Shown piece after piece: positions 35,481 to 47,812 of a stretch of 64,000 bases of DNA. The translations under genes were made by a program, and so were the position numbers. Each line of letters begins with the position of its first letter. The first letter of the stretch is position 1. The notes beneath the pieces were generated by a model, which saw only the letters and a program-made list of their open reading frames with translations, had not been told where the DNA came from and searched no databases. Origin of the DNA: Eucommia ulmoides (taxonomy: Eukaryota > Streptophyta > Magnoliopsida > Garryales > Eucommiaceae); NCBI GenBank assembly GCA_016647705.1, contig CM028327.1:7821726-7885725 (forward strand). Reading direction: 5' to 3'.

Positions 35481-35552
35481 TACTAAAAATGTATTTTCCA
35501 TTTTAAGATTTTAGTGGAGCTAACTGAGAAAAGAAATTGGTTAAAGGGGCAA

Positions 35553-36926
35553 TGGTAGTGGAATATTACGTCGTTAACTTACACCGCAAGTATACGGGTC
35601 AAGTTTTAGTATCGATGGGGAGAGTAGGGGTATCGTGTTCACAGGGATTGGTTGAGACTATTATCGAATACCGCAATTATCATAATCTAATTGTATCTAG
35701 GAGGTAAAAATGTAATTTAATTAATAAATACTAAATTAAAATACTAATTTATCTAACTATACTATAAATATTATATTGAGATTGTTTTGAGAGAATAGAT
35801 TGTCTAGGGATTAACTTTGTTTACAAATGTATGTTCGGTCTCGTTTTAGTTTATGTTAACGGTGTTCGACTTATCCGACAATCTCTGTTCGTAAACTCAT
35901 TAGCCACCTCTCCCGAGTGTAAGACGAGTGAATATGTGACTTCACGTCAATGAAGAAGTTCCCATCAACATCTTAACGATATTACGTCACATGAGTCTCG
36001 CCCCAACGTCATTGATTGCACACTTTCCAACTCCCTCCCGGGTTATTGGATCGTCGCTTTGTGTTTACCCTAATCCGAATTTGGGGTTACCTCTCCCGAG
36101 TGTCAAACTCTGTATTCTCTAATTATCTAAACAAGCACAATATCAAAGAATAACGGTAAACACAATCAAAATAGCGAAGAATAACCAATAACGAAACACA
36201 AACTCAAACAAACAACAATTTCATAAAATATATTAATCCCTAGACAAAATCCGTTTAACTCATGACCATAACCGTTTATACAATGAAAAAGGAGCTAAAC
36301 ATGCTCAACTAACTACAGAATTTAAGAAAATAAAGAAGAAACGAAAGAAACTTAGCTGTAGTCTGAAGATTTATCGCTAAAAACGCTTCGGGATCGCTTC
36401 TCCTTCTTCGTAACGTATTCTTCTCATTCGGAATTGGTTGAACACTCCCAAAACTCTCTCTAAAATATCCTAAGCCCTAAGGGGTCTCTAATAGCCGGAG
36501 GAGAGAAGATGAGAAGAAATAGGGAACAAAAAATATCTAAAAATATCCTAAATCTAGTACAGAGTGACTGCCGCGGCGGTGGGCATGTCTGCAGTATGTT
36601 CGCCGCAACGGTGGATGTAAGATCCTTTTTGCAGTTTTACCACTGCAGCGGTGAGTTTCCAGCAACTACAGGCCCCTCTCTATATATTCATCGTCGCGGC
36701 GATGGTCTGGACGCCGCGGCGGTGGGCTGCTTTTTAGAATATTGCCCTCGTGTTTGTTTTCCCATCGTTCTTGATTTGATTTGATCGTTATTGATTCATT
36801 TTCATGCATTTTCACCTCAAACACCTGATTTATACAAAAACACATAAAAACGTATTAAAACGTAATAAACCTACTTGAAAACTAACAAGTTCGGTTTGGA
36901 AATAGATAGGTAATTTACACTTATCA
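35553..36926 (-). repeat. LTR (3' LTR on the minus strand)
   Basis: Contains CACCGCAAGTATACGGGTC near the outer end, CTCTCCCGAGTGT twice, and a cluster of GCCGCGGCGGTG inverted repeats at 36560-36730. After its inner end the interior starts AATACCTCCAAACTCGG, which is a purine-rich tract on the minus strand. Confidence 0.9.
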
Positions 36927-38478
36927 AATACCTCCAAACTCGGAATTTTGCTAGTCCTCGAGCAAAACACCCATACAATACAAGAAAATATAACAACTAA
37001 TTATGAAATTAAAAACTAAAAAGAAAAAACACTAAAAATAATAATGTGCAAGTTTTGATTATCATCTAACGGCCAAATGATTTTTCCCTCATTGGCCCCC
37101 AATCTTATCGAGTTCAAGCATCAAACACACTATGTGGTGTTCTATAATTTTAATATTCAATAATAGTAAGTGCCATTCTAGATCCTGTCAGAGTGTGTGT
37201 GATTAAACTCAAATATACAATTATCCGTTGATTAGATGAGATTATCTCTCATAAAGTTCATGACTTAAACCATTAAGGTATAGGGAATCCATACGCCTGA
37301 CCCGGGTTCTATTCTCCACTAATGTAGGCTTGGAGGTTCAAAAAGATCAATAGGTCTTGGTTCGGTTAAGGAACATGGCCAAGGGTAAATTGGAAGAAAA
37401 AATGGGTTAACATTGTTAACTTAACGTTACCCAAGGCACATAGCTTGACACACTCACACTCGAAACCCCACAGTTAAATTGGAAACAACCCTGAACATAC
37501 GTTAAGAACGTCGTACTCAATTGTCAAATAAAAACGGAAATAAAACTATATTTACATAGTTTTTTTTTTTTAAACAAACACACCACCAAACTTATTTGAT
37601 TTTTACAATTTAAGGAGTGTGTGAAAACGAAAGAAAAGCTATAAGTGAGTACTCGTATACCGAACCAATCCGAAGTTCGCCCTAAACCCAACTGCTCACA
37701 TCAAGCAGCATATTGGAATGCTAACTTGATTCACTCAAATTGTGTCTTTTATTCAGCGATATAGGTTTCAAAAAAGATCAATTAGCCAGTGTATTTGTTC
37801 ATGTGTTCAGAATTGAAATGTCAATTAGGCTTCAACAGGGTAACAAGCGACAATGATATATCAAGGTAAGCTTAAAAGGCTCAAGCGACAAAATAACTGC
37901 CTAAATCATATCTCCTGAATTGCCTCGCCTAGGATTTTGACTCGAATTTCCCCCAAATCAAGTTCTAGAGTCCCTATTGTCATGAATTTGAGTGAAAGAT
38001 AATTGTTTTCAAATCAATTAGACAGTTCTATATTGAGTTTATGTGCTCGTGCATTTAGGATCCACAATAACTTTTATTAAAATGATACGTCAAACACACA
38101 GAACACACATGAATGAGCTTTACGCTCGACTTCAATAAACAACCAGGGGATAGACTCATTATTGGGTAATGGCCCAGATAAAGTCAAAACTCAGCACATA
38201 ACAATAACTATCCTAAACAAATATGCACACGATAAAAACAATAAAACATTAACTACAACTAAAACATACTACACATCACAACCAACTTAACACAGGCAAT
38301 GCCCAAAACGACCTGTCAATGATCCCAATGACATCATATAGCATGATAATGAAGATGGGGGTTTAAAACACGTACCTGGGAGGCGAGAGAATCTTGCCTC
38401 CAAATCAAGTCGACGGAGATGGATCTAACTTATTTTTTTCCTTAGGTTGCCTCCCAAGAAGTGCTTGGTTTATGGTCG
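36927..38478. other. Non-coding interior of the gag-only element
   Basis: No open frame with a recognisable domain. It contains the purine tract of the minus strand next to the LTR and otherwise ordinary AT-rich sequence. Confidence 0.5.
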
Positions 38479-39462
38479 TCAGCCTGACATGCTGAAGTGT
38501 TCGTCAAAGAGCGGCTTTCGCCCGTAGTACGTGTCAAATAATACCACGTACGAGTCTTGGTTTGATACGCCCTCAAGACTAGCGAGATATTTCTCTGAAT
38601 GACTCGATCTTTCAACATCACACCTCACCGGCTCATGTACTTGGTGGGCATGAAAGGACGTTGCTAATAGTGGCGAATGAAAAGTGAGCCACATCGGATC
38701 CTCGTAGATGTGATCGTCTTGGATCGACTGCGGCGTCACGAGCTGGAATTTAAATGGTGAAAATTCACAACGATTAATATATGAATTTTTATCGCCGCTC
38801 CACACTTGGGTTCTATCTTTTTTAATTTCATCAATGAATTCTCCCAAGCTCCTCTTGCTGGATTCCTGTTCCTCGTGGTGGCTTTCGATGAATGTGGCTT
38901 ATGTATTTCCCAGTGTCACCACGTTTGACTCAGTCTCATTCAAGCATATTAGCTGACCGATTTGCGTCTGCAAAGACGTTACAGTTGTATCGATGTCGGC
39001 GCAGACTGTCTTGATATAATCAAGACGATCCTCGTGCACGTTGATCCGATCATGCGTCTTTCTCAAGAATCTCTGAGTTTCCCCCATGTAGCGAACATGT
39101 CTTCTAAGGTAGGGGAAGACTCCTTATCTTGATTTGGAATGTTAATCCATGGCGCGGTTGTGTTGAAACTTTGATAATCAAAGGCCTCCATGTCTTCCCG
39201 CAACCAATAGGCTTCATTTGCGATTAGTTGGTCAAAAGAGGTGGTACCATTCCCTCTTTCAACCCATATTTTGGTTACAGCTAGTAACCCATCGAGGAAG
39301 TTCAGTAGTTGACACTCTCTCGGGGAACGATGGTTTCGGAAACCGAAATAGCAATTCCTTGTAACGATCCCAAGCACTATAAATCGCCTCGAAATTTCGT
39401 TGAAAGAACTGCAATAGTACTTGTCGATCTAACATATTTAAGCACCCTGCAAGAAAAAACAA
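38479..39462 (-). pseudogene. Gag remnant of the LTR element
   Basis: The minus strand reads SAWDRYKELLFRF, then after a frame change near 39355 RECQLLNFLDGLLAVTKIWV and TTSFDQLIANEAYWLREDM, matching the retrotransposon gag pattern of plant gypsy (Athila-like) elements, and later TSLQTQIGQLICLNE. A stop at 39063 and another frame change precede the segment at 38479-38847, which I do not recognise. No zinc knuckle is visible. Confidence 0.65.
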
Positions 39463-39578
39463 AAAAACTACAAAACAAAAATTATAAACAAAAGAAATGC
39501 CTAAAGTAAAATCAGGTCATTTACTCACAATATCTATAATAATCTAAAAACCAATCCGCGACAATGGTGGAAAAAACT

Positions 39579-40981
39579 TGGTAGCAGAATATTAGGTCGC
39601 TAACTTACACCGCAAGTATACGGGTCAAGTTTGAGTATAGATGGGAAGAGTAGAGGTATTGTTTTCACATGGATTGATTGAGATTATTATCGAATACTGC
39701 GATTATTATAACCTAATTTTATCTAGGCGGTAAAAATGTAATTTAATTAATAAATACTAAATTAAAATACTAATTTATCTAACTATACTATAAATATTAT
39801 ATTGAGATTGTTTTGAGAGAATAGATTACCTAGGGATTAACTTTGTTTACAAATACTTGTTCGGTCATGTTTTAGTTTAGGTTAACAGCGTTCGACTTGT
39901 CTGACAATCTCGGTTCGTAAACTCACTCGCCACCTCTCCCGAGTGTAAAACGAGTGAATATGCGATTTTGCCTTAATGAAGAAACCCTCCTCAATATTTT
40001 AACAACACTACGTCACATGAGTCTCGCCCTAACGTCATTGATTGCACACTTTCCAACTCCCTCACGGGTTATTGGATCGTCGCGTTGTGTTTACTCTAGT
40101 CCGAATTCGGGGTTACCTCTCCCGAGTGTCAAATCCTATATTCTCTAATTATCTAAACAAGCATTATATCAAAGAATAACGGTAAACAAATTCAAAATAG
40201 CGAAGAACAACCATAAACGAAACACAAACTCAAGTAAAAAATAATTTCATAAAATATATTAATCCCCAGACAATCCGTTTAGCTCATGCCCATAACCGTT
40301 TATACAATGAAAAAGGAGCTAAACGTACTCAACTAACTACCGAAGTTAAGAAAATAAAGAAGAAACAAAAGAAACTTACCCGTAGTCCAAAGATTTGCCG
40401 CTAAAAATGCTTTGGGATCGCTTCTCTTTCGCAATGTGTTCTTCTCCTTCCAAATTGATTGAACACTCCCAAAACTCTATCTAAAATATCCTAAGCCTTA
40501 AGAGGTCTCTAATGACTAGAGGAGAGGAGATGAGAAGAAATAGAGAGCAAAAACTATCTAAAAATATCCAAAATCTAGTATAGAGTGACCGCAGCGGCGG
40601 TAGGCATGTCGGCAGTGTGTTCACCATAGTGGTAGAGACGACAGTGGGTGTAGGATCTTTTCTGTAGTTTCACCACCACGGTGGTAGATATCACCTCTGC
40701 GGCGGTGAGTTTCTAGCAACTTCAAGCCCTTTTCTGCATATTCAACGCCGCGACGGTGGTCTGGATGCCGCGGCGGTGTACTGTTTTTCAGAATATTTCC
40801 ATCGTGCTTGTTTTCCCACCGTTTGTCCACCGTTCTTGATCCGATTTGATCGTTCTTGATCCATTTTCATGCATTTTTACCTCAAACACCTGATTTATAC
40901 AAAAACACATAAAAACGTAATAAATATACTCGAAAACTAACAAGTTCGATTTGGAAATAGATAGGTATTTTACACCTATCA
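39579..40981 (-). repeat. LTR (5' LTR on the minus strand)
   Basis: Homologous along its whole length to 35553-36926, including the CCGCGGCGGT cluster (40580-40780). No clear tRNA-complementary primer site is visible directly inside it (39550-39578). Confidence 0.9.
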
Positions 40982-42730
40982 GGCGAAAACGTCAAAGAAA
41001 TTGAATGAAAGTGAATTAAGGAGAGGTGTTCGAGCAATGATCGGTCGACAGGTAAGTTGACCTGTGTTTATAAGGCAAGTTCCCTAAATTGTTTGGTCGA
41101 CAAGTAAGTTGACTTATGCTTTAAAGTGGAACTCTCTAAATTAGTCGATCGACAAGTAGATCGACCTGTGGCCAAAAGAGGAACTCTCTGGATGTCTAAG
41201 TCGACAGATAGGTCGACTTGTAAAACTCTTTGAATCGTTCAGTCGACAGATGAATATGGGTGGTCGATCGATGGATGAAGAGTTTTTGGCTTGGGCTACA
41301 TTTTGAATCGGGTGGTCGACAGATGGGCCTTAGTCGGTCGACAGATGGAGCTGTTTCAGGATTTATGGAATTTCAGATTTTATTCAAAAAGTAGCCATTA
41401 CTAGCCATTTTATGGTTAAGATATGCGAGATATCTTAGGGATCTAATATACTTTGAGTTATTTAATTAATATTTAATTATCCTTATAGATATGGTTTAAG
41501 TAGTTTTAATATTTCTCAATTTGGTATATGTAATTCTTTTTTTCTTATGTAATTGAGTTTGAGTAAAAGATGGAGGGACTTAATTGAATATTTTAAGAGA
41601 TATTTTAAGTGAATTATACCAGGAATGAATTATTATGATATAGAGAGTTTATTGGTGTAATTAAATGTCATAATTTATAGGAACTAGCCGTTATAGGGCT
41701 TGTTTCAAGTGACCTTAAATAGACATGCAGATTTCACATGTTAATATGCATAAATTAAGAGAATCCAAACCATTCTGAGTTATTCAGCTCTCGTGTTTTC
41801 TAAGAGTAATTATACTGAGTCTATTGCGAGATCTTTCTTGAGATTTGTTCTTAAGAAATATTTGTTGTGGATTATTGCTACTACTGATCTGAAGTGTCAT
41901 TACTATTCTAATCATTATTTTTTTTTTCGTGGAATCCTGGTGAGATCATTCCAAATTACTTACTATTAATTGTTGTTTGATTCTATTATTTATTATTTGA
42001 AATTGTTTTTCGGATTTTTTTATTGAAAATTATTTTTGAAACAATTTCTTGAGAAAATCTGATTACGTGCTTAACTGCTTGCTACCCATCTTTATTTGAA
42101 ATCATATTTTGAAATTCTCACTTTTCTATCATTAGTATTGGGACATTAATCGAGTTTGAATTTATGTAGGGTGGTAGAAGCTCCGAGTGAAAAAATCACT
42201 TATCAATTATTTGTAATTGGTGAGTTGAGTGTAGGATTAGATACTATTGGGAGTGTCTAATCAAGAATAACTGGTTTCAATCTCTTTCGGTAAAGAGATT
42301 GATGTTTTGATCTTTGCCTAGAGGATAAAAAAATTATGTTTTAATTCTTCATTATAGAATTGTGAGTGAATTGTAATGATTCAATCCTTACCGGATAAAA
42401 GGATATTTGAAGCGTATTTGTGTGAGGTTTAATTCTTGAGCCTAAGGTACAAAAAGGACTAGGTTGTGATTCTCCCTATAATAGAATTAGATTAATTTTT
42501 CGTCTGGTAAAAAAATAGAGGTTATTCCTTAGCCTGTGAAATGAAATTGTAAATGTTGATTTTGAGCCTGTAAAAAGAACTTTTGTCAGAGTTTGGTTCC
42601 TACCTTTAAAGGAATCTTGAGTTTAATGGGTGCGACTCTCCGCGGAGCTCGGGGGACTGGATTAGCCAAGAGTAGCTTAGTGAACTAGTATAAATTTCTG
42701 TGTACTGCATTATTTATATTTTTTATATTT
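40982..42730 (+). mobile_element. LTR-like fragment flanking the gag-only element
   Basis: The stretch has no open frame. Its right part (GGGGGACTGGATTAGCCAAG ... GTGAACTAGTATAAATTTCT) resembles the end of LTRs of large copia elements of the SIRE/Maximus kind by memory of that pattern. Its left end continues the purine-rich text before 35553, so the gag-only element probably inserted into it. Ends are not resolved. Confidence 0.4.
41040..41345. repeat. Cluster of GTCGAC / GGTCGACAG motifs
   Basis: About ten occurrences of TCGAC in GTCGAC or near-GTCGAC context within 300 bases, often as mirrored pairs such as GGTCGACAGGTAAGTTGACC, spaced 35-60 bases. Confidence 0.75.
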
Positions 42731-42760
42731 TGTTATTTGGGTGTACACTTAATTGATAAT

Positions 42761-44151
42761 TGATAGGTTGAAAATAACTATCTATTTCTAAGACGAATTT
42801 GGTAGTTTTTGAGTATTTTAGTAATATTTCATTGCGTTTTTGTTTATTTTTATGTAAATCAGGTGTAGGGACGTAATCAAGTGATAAACAAGCGAAGCGA
42901 TAAAAAAAATGGTGAAAGAAATAAGGTTTCAGAACAACAAATTCACCGCCGTGGCGGTCAGGTCACTGCCGAGGCGGTGGAGATGCAGGGATAATTGTGC
43001 AAAACTCACCGTCGAGGCGGTAAAAGTCCAGAGACCTTAGGTTTTGTTTCACCGCCGCAATGGTCATTCACCACCGAGGCAGTGAAAGTACAGAGAGTTT
43101 AGATTTTGGTTCATCGTCGCAGCGATGAAGTTAACCGACTTAACTCACCGCCGCGGCGGTCTATCCGTGTAGAAAATATCTATTTTCTATAGATATTTTG
43201 AAGCCTTATATTTAAGTCCCTTTTCCCCCCATTTGTTAAAGATGTTCCACACTTGATATATATGATCTTAGGCATTTATTGAGAGCTCAAAGTGGAGATT
43301 TAACATTTGGAGAAGATGAGTCATTTCAGGATCGATCTTTGGCGACAGTGGACCACTCCACTCTAAGATTTGATCATTCTTCCTTTGTTTCTATCTTTGT
43401 AACTTAACTTTTCATATCAAATGATGATGAATCCTTCTTGTTTTAATATTTGTATGGTTAAGATCATATTTGATTGAATATATGTTACTTTAACGGTTAT
43501 TTGTCTAAATCCGATTGTGTTTACCGTTTTATTACAATTTTAATATGCTTGTTAAGGTATTAGGGTTGGTTTTGAGAATACGGGGTTTGACACTTGAGAG
43601 AGGTAACTCCAGATTCGGACTAGGGTGAAACACATCATGACAGTCTAACGACCTGGGAGGACGTTAGAAAGTGTGCAATACATGAGGTTGGTTCAAAACT
43701 CATGTGACTATGTGTTATATAAAACGCTAGAGGAAGATTTCGGCGTTAACGGGAAGTCATATAATCACTCATTTTACACTCGGGAGAGGTAATGAGCGAG
43801 TTTGAGATACGTAGATTGTCGAATAGGATAAACACTGTTATTGTTAATTAAACGAAGTCAAACATGTATTAAGTGAATGAAATCAATCCTTAAGTAATCC
43901 ATTTAATTAGAATTAACCCAATAGTTGTTAGTTTAACTTGGTTTTTAAATATTCAAACTCAAATATTGCTTGAACCGTCGAGATAATATAAGACTATGCA
44001 AATCGCGGTATTCAATTAATCAAACACGTTTCCCAGAAGACGATAACTGATCGAAGTGTCTACTATATTAAAATTTGACCTCGTACACTTGCGAGTATAT
44101 TAAGACGTGAAAAAAAATTAGTCGCGTCTAATAACACATATCCGCTACTAT
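42761..44151 (+). mobile_element. Solo LTR of the gag-only family, inverted
   Basis: Starts TGATAGGTTGAAAATAACTA and ends ATATCCGCTACTA on +, which is the complement arrangement of the LTRs at 35553 and 39579. It has the CACCGCCGNGGCGGT cluster (42945-43165) and the CTCGGGAGAGGTAA segment. No clear target duplication was found. Confidence 0.8.
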
Positions 44152-45392
44152 AGAAGTTAATAATTAATTTTAGGATACAATTAATTGTTTAATTTTTGAA
44201 GTGTTATATTCTGATAATTTCTTAATACTACCCAATTCACCTCCCTTCTTGGGTAGCTCACTGGGCCAACACCGGAATATATAAAGGGTCATCCATTGCT
44301 ATGTTGTCATACTATTCGAAGCTCCATCATACTTTTCCATGGTAGGTCCATCCGATTTCTTTAAGCTTTGCAAAACACCTTGTAGCTGTTTATTGATATC
44401 ATCACTTTTCATCTTCTTCTGACACTTAGCTTTTGAAGAAAAAGGTACAAAATCACCCTCCAAGTTAATTTGTACTTGTCTGATAGATTGAGATGTTGAT
44501 GAGTACTAGACATCATCGGAAGATAATCCTATCCTAGACGGACCCCATGATGCTTCCTCCGTCTCTGTTACACCATCAAACAATGCCTTCATTTCATCAG
44601 CATATTGTAGACCGACATCAAAATTGTTTGTCTTCGGGACTGTCTTGTAAGGCATCACATTTTTATTTATAAGTCATTATTTTACTATGTAATTTAAATA
44701 TATATTTGACAAATAATATTGCACTTCATTTTATCTTTAAGTATGCGTTCCATGGGTCGGCACTCCAATTCTTTTTGTTTGTCACTGGATCATCTCCATG
44801 ATCGGTATTTTTTATTAATTTGGCCCATGTTTGATATTTCTTCTTCATATAGTCCCATTGATTTTTCATTTGTTTTTGAGTTAGGACAATATTTTTTTTT
44901 TTTCAACAATCTTCTTCACTATATTATCCCAGATTATTTTTGGGAGTGAAACCTAAGAATGTATCATTACATGTTTTATAATGTATATTGTGAAATCATG
45001 GCGATCGGAATGCATGGAAACACACCTCAAATATGCAAATTGTTTATAACAAATTAGATTTTGAGCACAGTTTGTTTATAACTAATGCTATTGTTTTCCG
45101 CCATGGTATCTCTCTTGCTCTCTATCTAGAAACCCTTGAGTAGAAGCATAATAGCGATGGAAGTGCAAGGAGCTCTAGAAAATCTGTAGCCTCATCACGA
45201 CCTATTCATGCCGATTCTCTCTCTATATATAATGCAACGATCGATATACAAGTAGAGTTAATGAACATGTCTCTCTCTCCTCTTTCTCTCTCTATATCTC
45301 ACCACATTGTGGCACGTGTATGCATGCCTATTGGAATTAATTGCGGTCACACCCCCTACTATTTGACCAAAAAATACAGATACCCTTATTAT
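44152..45392. other. Spacer around the SANT-like remnant
   Basis: Outside the SANT-like remnant I see no gene. 45060-45350 is pyrimidine-rich (CTCTCTCTATAT runs) without a coding frame. Confidence 0.4.
44300..44935 (-). pseudogene. Myb/SANT-like DNA-binding protein remnant
   Basis: The minus strand reads KQMKNQWDYMKKKYQTWAKL (about 44890-44830) and NKKNWSADPWNAY near 44745, the pattern of plant Myb/SANT-like domains, then after a gap (intron-like, 44655-44740) MPYKTVPKTNNFDVGLQYAD, an acidic Ser-rich stretch and a basic KAKCQKKMKSDD tail with a stop near 44505. Such proteins are encoded both by host genes and by PIF/Harbinger transposons; nothing nearby settles which. It looks partial and broken. 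Confidence 0.5.
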
Positions 45393-46083
45393 TTTTAGGG
45401 TTTTTCTTCTAAAAGTCCCATTTTGAGTTGAGACAACTTTTTAGGTCCTACCAAGATCCCTTTCATGTGAAAACTCTCAAGTTTAAGTGTTTTGCCTCCA
45501 AAAATGTTTTGTTGACTTGGCAAGGAAACTTTGTTTCCATTTTTGCCCTTACTCTATATTTCATATAGATATAGGAAGAAGAACCGTAAGTATAGGAAGA
45601 AGGTCAGTTCATAAGAAGAAGTCAGTAGGAAGAAGGTCAGTTTCAGTAGGGAAATCAATGTCTAAGGGTTTTGCAGTTCGTTCTGTTTGTAGCCACCGAT
45701 CGCTTCCAATTTTACGGTGAAAATCGGTGGAAACCGACGAAAATCGTCCATTGGATATCCAGGGTTTACGGAAGTTCTGTTGCGTGAAAATGGCAAAAAT
45801 TGGGATTGATCATAACGATAGTGTTGTAGGGATTGATGATGACGAGGGCGGGAAGGTCGTGCAGGCGTGCGCAGGGGTCGCGTCGTGCTCTAGTAGTTGC
45901 GTCTGGTGATGTTGTGCGGTGGGTGTAGCGAGTGTAGGGGGATGGCATTCTTTTGTAAATTAGAAATCTTCTGAGGGACAAAATCGGCAATCTCATTTTC
46001 GTGGGGGTTTTGGGCTGGTCAAAAAGTCCATGGTCCTTGAAAAGGGAAAAATGGGAAATTTAGGAGTGCAGAAAATTTTTCCC
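45393..46083. mobile_element. Deletion derivative of the Kaonashi-type MULE, inverted
   Basis: Reverse-complemented, this ~690-bp element matches 1-420 of the window almost throughout and then 11050-11282, so it keeps both ends of the 11-kb MULE and lacks the interior. Its middle holds a small TAGGAAGAAG repeat (45566-45640). It therefore fixes the ends of the big element. The right flank is a T-run (46084-46099). A target duplication is not clear. No gene; the open frames at 45487-45996 mirror those at 75-263. Confidence 0.88.
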
Positions 46084-46099
46084 TTTTTTTTTTTTTTTA

Positions 46100-47307
46100 A
46101 AGTAGCATCACATTGATGACACCAACAAACATACAATTTCATATGCTAATTTAAATTTTTTCCTCTTTTGTCAAGTTTTAAATAATCAATAAATAGAATA
46201 AAGACTTCTAGTAGATAATATAATTTTTTCTCTTCTAACTCTTCTTTACTGGAGATATAATTCTGATTTAACTAAATTTATATCGTTGACAGTGTGAAAA
46301 ATACAATGACAAATAATGGCGACATCATTATAAAAGACTTATTGATAATTGTAATCATGGCGATAACCATAATCTTATGGATCTTAATCTGTATTATTTC
46401 AATTTATTTGTTAATACTCATGTAAAATCCCGAAACTGTGTTGGTGGAAGTGGAGGTGGTAGATTTTTAACCACACAACACCCGAGTCGACCCGTTGTTA
46501 GATCAATTAATTTTGCGGTTGTAGCGTCAAACAAGAACTGCAATAAGAACAAAACTAGTATGTGTCCATGCCCTAAGCTAGGTTTTTATATTATTTTGAT
46601 AAAAATTAATTAACTAATTATTTTAAATAACTAATTTTATATTATAAATTAGAATGATGTAAGAGTGGACAATAGAAAATCTAGAATCTCTCTAAATATA
46701 TAATCCAATGGATGAAGATATCTCTTCAATTTAATGGTTGAGATTTAGTCTACGTCGTTTTGATTTATAATATACCTAAAAATATAGTCCGTGCTTGAAG
46801 ACAATACCAAAAGAAATAACCGTAATTTGAAAAAAAAAATGACTTTAATATTTAACCAATGAAACAAAAAGATCAAATATAATGTTCAACAAAATTTTAT
46901 AAACAAAATATGTTTTTAGAATGTAATTTGAATCTATACTCTTTCATATTCTATAATATAGATATGTAATAAATTATTTTATTACTTGTTAATGGAAAAT
47001 TAATCACTATACATTAATTGTTTTGCAATTTCTTAGAAAAAAAAATGATAATTATAAAACTACATGCAAATAATTGTAAAAAAACAAATATAAAGTAGAG
47101 ACGGTATTTGGTGTGCTGAATCTAAATTAAAAGAATAATGGCAATCCTATTTTGAAGTTCTTTATTCAACTTTTTACTTTTTTCCCAGCCATTTTAAACC
47201 AAATTATTTTTTAATTTTTCTCAACTTACTTTTAGTCCTGTTTGGTATTAAACTTATGAATTTAAAATTAGTTGACATTAACTGAAAAGTTTAGTAATTA
47301 ATTAATA
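46100..47307. other. Gene-free AT-rich stretch
   Basis: No gene or clear repeat seen. The open frame at 46377-46613 shows no recognisable domain. Confidence 0.4.
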
Positions 47308-47812
47308 TAGTTTATGCCATTGATCTTTCATGTCATGTTGCACTATACCAGATATTTCTCCTGTCATTTTATAAATACCAGAGATCTCCCATGTCTTTTT
47401 GCTAAAACACCACTTACCTCCCTTATTGATTCAAAAATAATAAATTTTTTTATTATAATACCAATTTTACCTTTGACTATTTAAAAATAATTAAATAATA
47501 AAAATCTAAAATACATAAAGTTATTTAAAAAGTTGGGCGGTGGCGGTGGCGGTGGCGGTGGGAGTTGGATGGTGGTGAGAGGTAAATCTAATTATTTAAA
47601 AAGTTAAGGATACAAAATATAATTTTAAAAATATAGAGGTGCTAATGATTTTTTTAAAAAAAAAATAATATAAGGGCAATTTTGTCCAAATGGATGTAAG
47701 TGGTGTTTAAGTAAAAAGACATGGGAGGTCTCTGATATTTGTAAAATGACAGGAGAAATATCTGATATAATACAAAATGATAGAGGAGGTCAATGACATA
47801 TACCCTAATTAA
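47308..47812. mobile_element. MITE with ~105-bp inverted ends
   Basis: Left arm AGTTTATGCCATTGATC ... AACACCACTTAC is mirrored by right arm GTAAGTGGTGTTTAAG ... CAATGACATATACCCT with few mismatches over about 105 bases. A GTGGCG triplet run lies in the middle (47533-47570). No open frame. Superfamily not assigned. Confidence 0.8.

Larger units (their letters stand above)
27306..35552 (-). mobile_element. Ty3-gypsy element, Tat/Retand type, 3' part
   Basis: In minus-strand order the segment holds the C-terminal part of pol (35480-33357), a 92-bp tandem repeat array (33170-32600), an antisense ORF on + (31262-31740), a polypurine-like stretch (31185-31245 as pyrimidines on +) and a 3' LTR (about 31180-27306). 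Antisense ORF plus tandem repeats between pol and the 3' LTR is the arrangement known for Tat-lineage elements. The 5' half is missing beyond ~35480. The LTR is split by a solo LTR at 28209-30964. Confidence 0.75.
35553..40981 (-). mobile_element. Gag-only LTR retrotransposon with both LTRs (TR-GAG-like)
   Basis: Two direct LTRs, 35553-36926 and 39579-40981, both begin TGGTAG and end TATCA on +. Flanking 5-mers GGCAA and GGCGA differ by one base. The 2.65-kb interior has a decayed gag on the minus strand and no RT, integrase or protease, so it is non-autonomous. The LTRs differ by many substitutions and small indels, so it is not recent. A solo LTR of the same family lies inverted at 42761-44151. 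Confidence 0.88.
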
